DNA from: Undaria pinnatifida
Taxonomy: Eukaryota; Sar; Phaeophyceae; Laminariales; Alariaceae
DNA length: 64,000 bases
Reading direction: 5' to 3'
NCBI GenBank assembly: GCA_012845835.1
Contig: JABAKD010000002.1
Span: 5,764,106-5,828,105, forward strand
Made by a program: the position numbers and the translations under genes
The notes under the pieces: generated by a model
What the model was told of the DNA's origin: nothing
Databases searched by the model: none
What the model saw: the letters and a program-made list of their open reading frames with translations, nothing else
In this document: positions 42,366 through 53,560 of the stretch, one piece after another
Numbering within the stretch: the stretch's first letter is position 1
How the letters are laid out: each line of letters opens with the position of its first letter

Positions 42366-44460
42366 GTGAGCGAGGAAAAACCTGGGGGGTTCTGAAGAGT
42401 CTGCTTCTAAGCTACTGCTACGCACACAACAACACGAAGAGCGCTTGCTGTATGCTGCTGCTGCTGCACGTACACCTACCTACCTTCAGCCTTTGCTTTG
42501 ATTGCGGTCTCCTCGAGTTCGGGTGTGCATACGTGTGCTGGTGAGGACAGGCAAAGCCTCGAAGCAAAGCAGCACAGCCCGGACCCATGTGCGCTTGTTC
42601 TCTGTCACACGCATGACTGCACGCACAAGAAGAGAGCTTGCTGCTGCAGTACGTGCACGCCTGCTACGTACCTGGCGTGCAACCGCCGTCTCGTTCTCAA
42701 CGTCCACTAGCCTCGCAACATAGCTACGCATACCGCACCCCCGTGCCTCTGTTCTTTATCAGATGCACGATAGCACGGACCACGTTCTCGCACAAAGAGG
42801 GTGCCTGCTGATGTTGCTTCTGTATGTCCGGCTCTAGTGATTGCAGTTGTAGATGTGCTTCTACCTGCTGAGGGCAGGGCCTCGAAGCAACGCCACGCCG
42901 ACCGTACCCAGCAAGTACCCTTCTGTCACACGCGCCGTCTGTACAGCTCCCTGTAGTGCACGGCCGTCTGCCCCATTGTCGACGGTGGTGTACAACCACA
43001 TTTTGTTCCTTTTCTTGGCACTTTTGCAACTCTTATTTTTTCCCGTTTCAATTCCAAGTGTTTTTGCTCCTGCAACGGGTGTTGATGCTGGACAGGACCA
43101 CCGCCAAAACATAAGCCTCTCTAATTCCAAGTATTAAGAGTCCGTTCGTTAATCATGACGCGTACATTCACATTCGCGGTACCATCTTTATCTGGTATCA
43201 CACGCTAATTGTGAGGAGCTTTGAGGCAAATACGATAGTCGCTCGTACAGTAGGTGCTTGCATGCCCTGCTTCCCCCAACCCTCAGTCGGCCACCCCGCA
43301 ACTTTGGGTTTATCTCCTCGTCGCACGGCTGCGTTTGAGGCCGTTTTTCGTGCGCAGCTTAGCTATGCAGGACGGCTGTACGTATAGCGAGGTCGTTCAT
43401 ACCATACAAGTACAGCATATTTATGAAGAATGAAAGCATGACTGACGGTGCCCTCCCATGTTTGAGGGCTCTTCAAACTTCAAAAATCAGATGAGCGTGT
43501 GTTTGTTTAGGTGAACACTCTGGGGGTATATCACTGGGTACCTACCCTAGTACCTGGTACGACCTAACCAAGCAGGTTTGGGAGCCGGGTGCCCTAAGGC
43601 GTATTCCCTACCAAGTGCATTCTTCAATAATATATTAGTTAGCACCTTGTATGTATGAATGAAATATGATACAGCAGGTAAAAAGCGTTACGAACTAATG
43701 CTGATCATATCATACGATGCCAAGCTCAGCATATAGACTAGAATAGCAGTACTCCCGTGTCCCTTGTACCTGGTACGATACACGTTTCTTTTCTTTCCTT
43801 TCCTTTCCTTTCCTTTCCTTTCCTTTCCTTTCCTTTCTCTTCTTATCTTTTCTTTGTTTCTTTTTTCCAATTGACTCATTGACTTGCGCCTGACTTGCGT
43901 ATGCGTAGTGATAGGTACCACGTCTAATTTATACGTGGTAGTCTTTCTTGGGTGTCAAGCGGTATAGTCTAGTCGGTTTTCCCAGGCGCGAGTAATCGTA
44001 TAAATTCGTTGGGACTTTTCCTTGTGCACAAATTTACTTGCGGAAAGCGCGAGAGCGTGAGTTAGCAACACTCGATGAAAAATCGACGAGCAGTGGGATT
44101 GCTGAACCCTATGCGCGATAAAAAATCGAAGGCAAGAACCGGGGGGAAAGGGATGACACCTGTGACCACGGCTTGTCCAGAAGCGGGAAAGTAAAAGTGT
44201 GAGAACGAAAAGAAAAAAATGAGACGTATGCACCAGTATAGACCTGGCACATTGTAGGCTGACTCCCGATTTCACTTTGAATATGTTTCTGGCGGAGGCA
44301 TGAATTGCATCCGCTGTGATATACGTATGCGTGTACCACCTTTGGTTTGTTTGTGTTTTCTCGCTGGGGTATTCCTCAGATCCAGAGTCACTAGAGCCTG
44401 CCCTGTGACCACGGACTTGATTATGCGAGTTACTGTGAAAACATCAAGAACAACAGCAGC

Positions 44461-44494
<34 letters not shown>

Positions 44495-47400
44495 ACCGTA
44501 TACCAGGTAATACATACCTGGTCAGCCGTTCGTTCGTGTTTTGTTCTGTGTACATGGCGACATCCACGCCCAACAACACCCACCACGCGCACAGGCTCTG
44601 TGTATTGCAAAATGGTGATTGTTATCCCTGCGTACTCACATCTCGTACTCGTCGGGAGGATCTTCTTCCTGTACCTCGTAGAGTCGATATAAGTGCCACG
44701 TGCAAGCTAGGTGTTACACCAGGTATGCGAAGTACACGCTCCGCTGTCACATGTTACTAATATGATCGTACCTGGTATGACACGAGACAGACCATGCTGT
44801 TGCTGTTGCTGTTCTTGTACCCCTCGTTTTCACTATCCAGCTTTACGCTCGGCGGTCTACGCAGCATGTCGTGGACACAAGGGCGTACGTACCCTTCTCC
44901 CGTTCTACAGGCCTTGCCTGTTGTCGCGCAGAGGGCTACTGTCATGTGGCATTCGCGCTGCTTGTCGAGTTTCATCCATGTGTACCAACTCGCGCTCGAG
45001 CTTTCGGCGACGTCCGGAGACAGCAGTAGTGAACCAAGTGTTGTATCCCAAGGGCGAATATTTGTATGCTCTGCAATACCCGGGCATAAAATGTGGTTGT
45101 TTGGGTCATACTATTGTGGGTGCCCTAGGCACTTTGTACGTGATACCCTACTAGACAAACCCTTGAAAATATTGTTACATCACCGCTCGAAAGCAGAGGA
45201 CAGGCAACGACGGTAGCAGCCGCTTCCGAAACACTTTGAGGACAGACACTCAGCATACTCGCCGCTGTACTATACGAACAAGCGAGTCGAGCGGAACCAA
45301 GACGGGACGATTCGAGATCATGGGAGACAAGCTCAGCCAGGACGAGATCAGTCCAGTCGAAATATGTTTAGGTCAGTCGATACGAGATCAACCGAAATGA
45401 GATCCGTCGAGACAAGGCGAGATCAGTCGAGTCTAGTTCCGTCGAGATGAGTCGAACCGAGACCGGTCGAGATCAATCGAGTCGAGTTGAAACCAAATGG
45501 TTCGGTCGAGATGGGTCGATATGATACCGGGCAGTCGAGAGTCGAGATCAGTCGAGTCAAACTCAGTCGAATGGAACTCAGTAGACCCAAACTCAGTCGA
45601 GTCGAACTCCGTCGAGGCGAGATCTTTCGAAACGAGGTCATTCGAAACGGGATTTGTCGAGACGAGATCAGTCGAGTCGATAGTAGCTGTATCAAGGCAA
45701 GTCGAGCCGAGGGCGACCAATCGTGAGGATGGGTCGAAATAATATATGAGTTTCGACAAAATCTTCGATCTCACAGCTGGAGTGTATTTTAATTTTTATA
45801 ATATACCTAGTACCTGATGTATTATTAGTCGAGAGGATATCGGTCGGTCAAGCCCAAATCCACGAATCGAGCTGAGTCGTGTGTCGAGAGTACCGCTGCA
45901 GTGGGGGGCTGCCCCAATAGTGCCGGTGTGTGCCAGCCCAATATACCGGCATTATCTAGGGCACCGGCACTATTGAGAACAAGTTTACTATAAAGGGCTC
46001 CTTTTGGGCCGAGCGATTTGACCGGCACTACAGAAAGCGGTGACACTATTCAGCCAGCATTATTGAGAGCCCTCGCTGTAGTCGAGTCGAGACGAGACGC
46101 GCAGAGATGAATCGAGAATAGTCGACACGAGTCTAATTACGAGACTTGATAACTTGAGTGTTGAGACCAGATGAGTGTCGAGACGAGATGAGCCGAGTCG
46201 AGTCGAGTAGAGACATCGCTGGTCGAACGCAGGGAAAAGCCAACGCTGACGGTGGTTGGTGATTGCCCCCCCTCTCACATGCTTGAGCGGTGCGCGCTGG
46301 CTGAGGCTCGCGCGGTCTATGGCAGATTTTCTGCTCTTTTTTGCTCGTAGTGAAACATGTTTGAGCGGCTCGCGGTCTCTACCTTTTGTACGAGTGCAGT
46401 AAGCGCCCTCTGATACGACCGGGGTCCTCGCCCAGGCTATATTATTTTTTTTGAGAAAGGGTAGGGTGTGCTCCACTGCAACGTCGTTATACCCGCTCCC
46501 CTGTTCCTTACGTACCTGTAAATACCAGGCAGTTTTATGGTTTTGCTATTTCTTACGAGAGGGCCGGTAGTGTCGACGAGTCGAGTCCAAACAAGTCCAG
46601 ACGATGACGAGACGAGTCGAGATGAGTTCGGTGCAGGTTATGGTATGAATCGAGTAGGAGTCGAGACGAGGCGAAGTTAACCGAACCGAGACGGGATGGA
46701 ACGGGGCTGGCGGAGTAGCGTGGAATCGAGACGAAACGATATAAGTCTACGGGGTAAAGGGATTACATACGGGTTTTTCAGGTATATGAAGCCTCTGCTG
46801 TAGGAAAGGTTCCCAATGAACGTGGCAGCGTCTCCCCGCCGCCACGGGCACTTTTTCTTACGCGCGATGTGAGGCAAAGAGTGAGCCTTCCTTCACTTTG
46901 CGGTGAACGGCGTGAGAGCTCAAGGCGATCTCTGACATCGGCGTACCGGTTTGGTCGTGCACCGAATATGCCGGGATGACCGGAATATCTTCGGATGGGT
47001 TGTACCGTCCGTTGGATCTTCCGATTGTACATGTGTGGAACGATCGTTCCACGTGCCTTTCCCAAGACCTGTCCTCCACAAGTACTTGTGTTTCTTGCCA
47101 CGGTAGCCGCCACAAAAAAACTTCCGGATTCGCGCGCCTCTCCGACCGAGCACGTCCACGCGTTCATCGGTCCGCCATATACGAGAGCGTTCGAGCGCGT
47201 GAGCGGACGGACGAACTACCACCGTCGCCGCTGTCCGTCCCTGCTTCCCGCCGGCGATGTCTAGACGCGTCTAATCTCATCCCGACTGGAGTCGTCTCAT
47301 TTAATTTCGATATCGTCGGTCCGCCCCTCCCTAATTAAAAAAAATATGAATTCCACCCCATTTATTCCCTAGAATCTAGATTAGCTCCTCGTGGAAAACA

Positions 47401-49975
47401 TAGGAAGTGTTTTTTGTGGAGGCGATCGGGGAAAGAAACGCAGATTTACAAGGTAACTATTGTGAAGACTCCTTCGGCACTTGAGAGGGAAAATAGGACA
47501 AACAGCTGACCCTCCCCACACACCCCGCTATCCCTTCACTCCCTGCACCTGTTCCCTCTCCCCCGGCCGCGTGATGCTTGTTGTCTGTTTGTGTTTGGCC
47601 GCATCCCGTTTGTTTACCGGCTTTTGGGTGCTGGCTGGAAAAACCCCTTTTCAGGATACGGTAACCGGGTTTTTGTTGGCGGGAGTGGGCCACCGTACAG
47701 TCAACACTACCAACTTCCTCGTCGTCAAGAACGGTAAGCGAGCGACACTTTTTGCTTTGTTTTCGTTTTTGCCCCGCTTCTGTTCCCGCTGTCCGTTGCA
47801 TTGAGATGAACGATAGTGGGGCCTATATATATGGCGGTCAGGACAAGACGGCCACTCGAGACAAGGCGCCCATAATCGGCTTACACCACCGAGCTCGATA
47901 TATGGCGATATTGGCCCTATTTCATAGCGTTACACGCCCTATATTCATTCCCCATGCTCGACTCCACTTCAACACAAAACCTCCACTGCTGTTCCTCTCC
48001 CTGAGAGAGAAGAGATAGCCCACACCCCTACTGCTGCTGCTCCTGCTGCAAACACGGACGTACCCCTAAAGTACAACGAGCAGTGGGGATAAGCAGGATG
48101 CCCTGTGCGGCAGAGGCGAACTGTGCCTTGAACGCTTTGTAGTACGGTGCTGTCGTTTCTCGTTCCGTGCAGCCCTTTGCTTCATCTGCTGGTCTGTAGC
48201 ACGCTGTACTGTGCAACTTGTTCCGTATTCACTCGATAGGGAGGTACCGCCGTATTTTGAGGAAGTACTAAAATCGCAAAAGGGCGACCCTCCGCCCTGT
48301 AATTTATAGGGCGACCTTTCGATACAGGGCGGTGATAATTCCTTCGCGCTATACCGCCTTCTATAGACCCCACTAACGGTAGTGCATTAATGAGTTTGTT
48401 TAGGGGTGATGATGGTGGTGGTGGTGGTGACATTGGTCATGGTGATGTGGTGGTGGTGATGTTGTTGTTGTTGTTGTTGTTGCTATTGTTGTTGCTGCCA
48501 ATGCCCTTACCGTCGCCAAAGTTTTTGTCGTTGACGTTGATGTTGTCAACGCATTTGCTGTTGTCCTTCATCTCCCCCCCACCCCCGCGCGCGCTGTAGA
48601 CACTACCGTTTCTCAGATCGAGGAAGCGTTCAACCGCCTGACCAGCAGGGATGACGTAGCGATCGTCCTCATCAACCAGCACGTTGCCAATGAGATTCGC
48701 CACGTGCTCGGTTCCTACTCCAAGACCATCCCCACCGTGCTGGAAATCCCCAGCAAGGACGTCCCGTGAGTTTTATTTGTTGTGCTCGGTATACTACAGT
48801 TTCGCCTCAGCCCTTTCGATGTTCTGGAGTTATGACAATTTGGACTTGAGAATTCTGGAAGAATTGGCTCGATTTTTGCACTAGGAAATATTTTTATTTT
48901 TATTTTTGTAATGTAGGACGCACCCTGCTTCACATAAGAACTTGAGCCTGCCCCAAAGCAGGATTTTGTTCAGTGGTGTCGTGTACTGTACAGTCTCCGC
49001 CATGATTCGTGCATATCGTCTCCCATGATTGCGATTTGTGTTCGTCCGTCGTGCGTCCGTGCGTTATGTGTGTCCACCTTCTGTCAATGTTTTCAGCTCA
49101 AGAGTGAGATGCTTCCAATGTGGTCCTTGTTTTGCATCAGGTACAAGGCATTCGCCCCCCCCCCCTCCCAAACAATACCCTGCCACCTATGAATGGTGCG
49201 CGTCGGGCCGCTCTTTTGCGATGTCCTACTCCCCCCCCCCCCTTCCCGCCCCTCTTAAAATATAGATACCAGGTATAATAGTTGGCCTTTGTTGGCACCG
49301 ACGCTGTAAAACATTTTATGTATATTGGGGTTGCCGTCGGTTGGCAACGACGCTGTAGAACATGCCAATCACTGCGTGAGCTAGACAACCAGGGTACATA
49401 TTTTTTTTGACGGTCACTATGATGGTTATCGAGTTAGGTCATATCGTACGGGGTGGGGAAACCTAATTTCGCACAAGGGGAATGATCGCATCACGTAGTG
49501 TGAATACGGTAAGGCACTCACAAGGCAGTTACATAGTAATACCCATTGCTGTCTCTGGAGTGACCATACCAGAAAACAAAGTAACTCATTGGCGCTGTCA
49601 TCCACAAGCAAGGAAGTAGGCACAAGGTGCCGAAGTCCGCCTTACGAGCGGTTCTTGGAAGGATGCAGTTCACCCTTCATGAGACTTTCCGAACACCCCC
49701 CGGCGCTTCGCGCTTGGTGCAAGCAATGTCTGCCTGGTTGGTGAAAATCCGACGTGCTCCGTCCCGGCATGGTAGGGATGCGAGGGTCTATGGTCATACG
49801 ACTACACGGCCATGCACAAACTGAGTACTCCCCCCCCTCCCGCCGTCCCTCCCTCCTGCCCCCCGCCCCCCCGTCCGCTCCAAATGAACGGCGACTTGAC
49901 GTTGACAGGTATGACCCTGAGCAAGACTACATTATGCAGCGAATCAACATGATGCTCGGAGCGGCGCAGTCATAA
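42324..49975 (+). CDS. VMA7: V-type proton ATPase V1 subunit F, 4 exons
   Basis: Subunit F sits in the central rotor stalk of the V1 sector and helps couple ATP hydrolysis to proton pumping into vacuoles and endosomes. CDS is join(42324..42365, 47655..47733, 48600..48765, 49909..49975), 354 nt: 117 residues plus stop, close to the usual 115-125. The protein begins MDESGKLIAIIGDEDTVTGF (family: KLIAVIGDEDTVTGFLLGG). It continues NTTNFLVVKN, then AIVLINQHVANEIRHVLGSY (family: ILINQ-x-IA-x-x-(V/I)R) and IPTVLEIPSKDVPYDPEQD, and ends MLGAAQS. Splice phases 0, 1 and 2 all join exactly, with GT-AG introns of 5.3, 0.9 and 1.1 kb. It lies head-to-head with AP-2 alpha. The introns carry GTCGA-rich repeats and interspersed elements. 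Confidence 0.97.
42400..42980. repeat. Decayed duplication in V-ATPase F intron 1
   Basis: A block including GA(G)GGCAGGGCCTCGAAGCAA and TTCTGTCACACGC is seen at about 42540-42620 and again at 42865-42945. No coding sequence assigned. Confidence 0.5.
43797..43840. repeat. CCTTT pentanucleotide array
   Basis: About 8 CCTTT units in V-ATPase F intron 1. Confidence 0.92.
43955..44215 (+). mobile_element. SINE-like element with tRNA-type head (copy 2)
   Basis: The head GGTATAGTCTAGTCGGTT resembles a tRNA A box. The body matches 3320-3592 in minus orientation at about 85% by eye. The B box is not intact here. Confidence 0.55.
44450..44500. repeat. AAC microsatellite
   Basis: About 15 AAC units, in V-ATPase F intron 1. 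Confidence 0.9.
45280..46740. repeat. GTCGA-rich degenerate tandem array, interrupted
   Basis: A unit of about 10-25 bp around GTCGAGACGAGATCAGTCGA fills 45280-45725, 46078-46210 and 46570-46740. A TIR element (45899-46078) and unrelated sequence split it. In V-ATPase F intron 1. Confidence 0.85.
45899..46078. mobile_element. MITE-like TIR element inserted in the GTCGA array
   Basis: 180 bp. Left CAGTGGGGGGCTGCCCCAAT, right inverse CAGCGAGGGCTCTCAATA. Internal CCGGCACTATT copies in both orientations. TA follows the right end; the left flank is TG, possibly a decayed duplication. Confidence 0.65.
47655..47733 (+). CDS. VMA7: V-ATPase F exon 2 (residues 15-41)
   Basis: Acceptor TTTCAG; encodes DTVTGFLLAGVGHRTVNTTN then FLVVKN. 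Ends in phase 1 before GTAAGC. Confidence 0.97.
48415..48500. repeat. GGT/GTT microsatellite
   Basis: GGTGGTGAT then GTTGTT triplets about 100 bp upstream of V-ATPase F exon 3. Confidence 0.85.
48600..48765 (+). CDS. VMA7: V-ATPase F exon 3 (residues 41-96)
   Basis: Acceptor CTGTAG; encodes TTVSQIEEAFNRLTSRDDVA, then the LINQHVAN and TVLEIPSKD signatures. Ends in phase 2 at CCC|GTGAGT. Confidence 0.97.
49318..49822 (+). mobile_element. Dispersed element, about 500 bp (copy 1)
   Basis: Aligns throughout with 59758-60245: GTAGAACATG..ATCACT.CGTGAGCTAG, GAATGATCG.ATCACGTAGTG, CAAGGCAGTTACA, CCTTCATG.GA, GCTTCGCGCTTGGTGCAAGC and ending CGGCCATGCA. No coding frame. It lies in V-ATPase F intron 3, ending about 85 bp before exon 4. 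Confidence 0.8.
49909..49975 (+). CDS. VMA7: V-ATPase F exon 4 (residues 96-117) and stop
   Basis: Acceptor GACAG; encodes YDPEQDYIMQRINMMLGAAQ and S, then TAA at 49973-49975. This is the C-terminal helix of the family (YD-x-x-x-D-x-(I/L)-x-(R/K)R). Confidence 0.96.
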
Positions 49976-49979
49976 CCTG

Positions 49980-50135
49980 GCCTGCCCTACCCGTATCTTA
50001 CTCTACCCTACCCTCCTCTACTCCACCCTACCCTACCTTACCCTACCCTACCCTTCTATACCCCTACCCTACCCTTCTCTACCCTACCCTACTCTACCAT
50101 ACCCCTACCCTATCCTTACCCTCTTTTCGGCAGTC
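49980..50135. repeat. CCCTA pentanucleotide array
   Basis: About 150 bp of CCCTA/CCTA variants immediately after the V-ATPase F stop codon, within its likely 3' UTR or flank. Confidence 0.9.
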
Positions 50136-50574
50136 ATGGCCCATGTTTTTGGATTGCTTAGAACCAGAGGCAGTTTTGTTTTGGAGTACAAGGATACCAA
50201 GGAATGGCCACCAAATGAAGTGATAGCTCTCGTTGATAAGGAGCACGGTCATCTTGGGGGGGGGGGCAAGGTGGCGAGGGAGGGGGGAGTCTCGCGTTTT
50301 TTGCGCCGCAGGAAAGAGTGAGGCAAGAGCAATCCGGAAGAAGAGTTTGGCGGCATGACGGTGCAGCTTTATCGGCGGGCAGATCCCCGCCCTGTACGCG
50401 TTTCCCGCGGTTTGTTTTTCGTTCGTGTTCTTGTGTTCGTTTTACCGGCGGCTATGAGAGATACTTAAATCATTTGCTGTTTGCTAGGACCACTAACAAG
50501 ATGGCGGCAGGAGGGGGGCGGGGGGTCTGGATTGGAAAGGAGGCAGGGGAGGGAGGGGACAGGGGGGTGGGAGT

Positions 50575-50695
50575 GGGGGGGTGGAGGAAGCGGAGGGGGG
50601 AGTCTGGCAGATGCCATCAGGGGATGGCATCTGGGGGGGTGGAGGAAGCGGAGGGGGGAGTCTGGCAGATGCCATCAGGGGATGGCGGCTTGTTT
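50575..50695. repeat. Two-copy 59-bp tandem repeat
   Basis: GTGGAGGAAGCGGAGGGGGG followed by GTCTGGCAGATGCCATCAGG is present twice in a row; each unit includes a short inverted GATGCCATC/GATGGCATC pair. Confidence 0.92.
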
Positions 50696-50699
50696 GGTG

Positions 50700-52700
50700 T
50701 TCTCTCTCGCTAGGTGTGCTTAGCTCTCGCGTGTTGTATGCCGATATCCGGTTGGTGATATACCGCTGTGTGGTTCCGCACAGGATGAATACGAGCAAGT
50801 AAGCGGGCGGAGGGCGGGGGGCATTGCACGCGGTACGCTACCCAGTCCGCTCTACGTACAAGTACTATAATTTTATTTTGTTTGTTCAGGGCGTTTGTCG
50901 CGCTTATGCATGCTTCTGCTATGCCACGACTTGAAATATTTATGTTTTGTTGTGTTCGTTGCTCGACTGATGTAACTATCTCGGCGCGTGAAGAGGCGAA
51001 AAAAAGACAATAATAAAAAAAGACGATGGCGAACAGTACATGCCACATTTTTCCAGTGCCCTTTATAGTAACTCGGACTCCTGAGTTAGGGGATGGTATG
51101 CTCTTTTACCCAAACCACACTTCACGGGGTTGTACAACACACTCGTACGTACCAGGTACCTGGTACATAACATGACAGTTGTCGGGCTGGAGATCAAACG
51201 GGATCACGCCTACGATAGAGAGGTATATTTCAGGGCCTCGTATTTTTGCAGCTCATTATCGCACGCGTGTCTCCTTTTGGGCTTTTCCGTTCCTTGTAAA
51301 TCACCGTCATACAATTGTGTGTTGCTCGGTCGGCGCCTGTAAAATACTAGTGCACGTCAATTTTCGAGTGGAGGTTTGATCATTAACCGCTCGCGCGAAT
51401 GACCCAAATTTGGTAGTCCAAATCGGGGTATACCCCCCCAGCCCTAGCCTTGGTTACGGACTGGTCGCGGAATCGTGCTCAAGGTGCAACGCATACAAGA
51501 ACTGGCGCATTGCGCCGAGTACGCATCGTTGCCGTGTGAAGATGGGTGTGGAGCGTCTGTGATCGGTTTGACGAAAAAAATGACCAGTGGAGAACCCGCC
51601 AGAGTCATGCCTGGGAAACGAATTCGTGCAGTCGCTTGAGAGTGGGTCACACCGGCAAAGCAAGTCAAGCTACGGTAGTACCATACACTCTGATGGTCTA
51701 TTATCTGAGGACCCAACGCCACCCGCTCTAATTGTGAAAACGGTTAAACGACAGCTGCCGACGAACGAATTCTGCGTGGTTATTTTTCTTTTCTTGGGGC
51801 TTGGGTCTTGACTGAGCACTTTGGCTCCGCTGTGATCACGCCGGAGGGGCAATTATCTGCGCTATGCACACGACACGTACTTGTCGATACGATTTCCCTT
51901 TCTTTGTTTCCGTACGCTTGCAATATGTCATCTCCACTTTACTTGTATTAAAACTGTTTTATTTGCGCCACACGTGAGTTTTGTCCACCTCCACAAAAAT
52001 ATCAACGGACAAGCACATGCGGATGGTAACTACCAGGTACACAGTAAACTGTTAATATTATCGGCTTGTGTAATTTAGCCAAATGTGATATAATTCATTC
52101 AGCAGGAGGGGGAGGAGGCCTAGAGTAGCACATGTCTAGGCTTCCTCTCGCACAGAGAGCCTGTGTGTCCGAGGCTGATCCACAACCCACGGCGAGCACC
52201 TCGCAGTCGGTCACGTGGCGCAGGCTGACCACACCACGATGACACGATACCGTTCGCGCCACTATTGACTAAAGTGTATTAAGATGTTTGCAATTATTAA
52301 TATAATTATAATGGTTCTTATTTTTCCGTCTGATTCATTCGACGATCTTTGTTCCTGTTCGGGGAACACATTTTTTGTCTGCGGCGGAATGCTGGGCTTC
52401 CGATGAAAACGAGGCAAGCACAGAGCGAGTGCCGTGCGCCCGCTGCTGCTGTGCTGCCGTTGCTGCAGGGCCTCGGGGCCATCCCCCCCACACAGCAGGT
52501 AGACCTTCAATGTTGAAATCTTCTGCTGATGCCCGAAAGCCGCGTGTGCATTCCCTCCCTCCCCCGGCCGACTGCATACCTCAACCTTTCCAGCGCGGTC
52601 CGCGAATTGTCTGAACATCACAGTCTGGGTCTACGGACCTTTTCTACTCTCTGAAGCACTTCGTAGATCAGAGAGCAAATAACCCACGGCTGTATATACG
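50700..52700. other. Intergenic, no gene recognised
   Basis: Short open frames only. A minus-strand frame at 52335-52577 (DFNIEGLPAVWGGWPRG) and the complementary plus frame are protein-like in composition, but I found no splice context or family for either. A near-palindromic TACCAGGTACCTGGTA lies near 51150. Confidence 0.35.
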
Positions 52701-52702
52701 TA

Positions 52703-53560
52703 GACTAGATCGTCGTTTGGGTTTTGGATCCACCCACCGCCGTGCACGGCGGCATGGCGAAGTCCTGTAGGAGATCCAGTTCTCGGGCGGTGATGGCCCT
52801 GTCGTCGTCGTCTGCCCAGATCCTGCTCGCCCTGACCGTCCTGCTAGCTCCTTCGTCGTGGGATGGCCTCCAGTGCTGTCCCGGTCGGCTTCGATGCTGG
52901 ACATCGTCATCGTCAACGTTAGCTCTGCGTACCACCACCACTGCTGTACCTGGGAGCTCCTCTGGAAGGTCGGTGGCGGGGTTTGCTCTTGCAGGCGAGT
53001 GGAGAATTGGGAGGGGTCGTCTCGGTCGAGACCGCATGCTGCATGCGTAAGGACTGCATTGTGCATGGCTCGACAGAGAGTGATGTGTGTTGTATAGTCT
53101 AGACTACACAAATACCTGGTAGTTATCACGTAAGGCAATAAATACCACATGACAATACCACATGATTCTTGCATGATCAAAAGATTTCTCAGTTGAGGTG
53201 CTGCTATTAATAACTGTGCGTACAAGCATTAATAGTGGTAGGAGGAAGGAAGGTCGGCAGTGGCATACGTATACGCCCTTTGCCTTGCCAGTGGGTGCAG
53301 ACAGGGGAAAGGGGGGGGGTGTCGTCAGGAGATCGGTGTGCGTGTCGTCTCGATCGAGACCGCACGTTGCTTATATATAGGATTGCAGTGCACATGCATG
53401 GCTCGATGGGAGTGCGGGGTGTGTGTTCGTTTGTGTGATGTGCCACGGCAGCTGTGCGCAAGAGTAGATCTGGGAGGTCACTCGCGGGGTACGCCCTTGT
53501 CGGTGAGGGGGTTCGTCTCGATCGAGACCGTTGTCGCCTAAGTGTGCCTACTGTACGTAG
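52703..53560. repeat. Repeated block with TCTCG(A/G)TCGAGACCG palindrome; possible decayed coding unit
   Basis: The GTCTCGATCGAGAC palindrome followed by related sequence occurs at about 53020, 53345 and 53515, each preceded by matching G-rich sequence. A minus-strand frame (52703-53037) ends with DDDDRAITARELDLLQDFAM and a stop. The plus strand of the same DNA has a signal-peptide-like frame (52753 on, ILLALTVLLAPSS). I cannot decide which, if either, is real. Confidence 0.35.

Noticed and set aside
50136-50321. 61-codon frame after V-ATPase F as a small gene
   Set aside because: Ends in low-complexity Gly/Arg sequence with no recognised motif or splice signal.
50770-50805. Echo of V-ATPase F exon 4 (CAG, GATGAATACGAGCAA, GTAAGC)
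   Set aside because: The resemblance to the start of exon 4 is only about 12 bases and could be chance.
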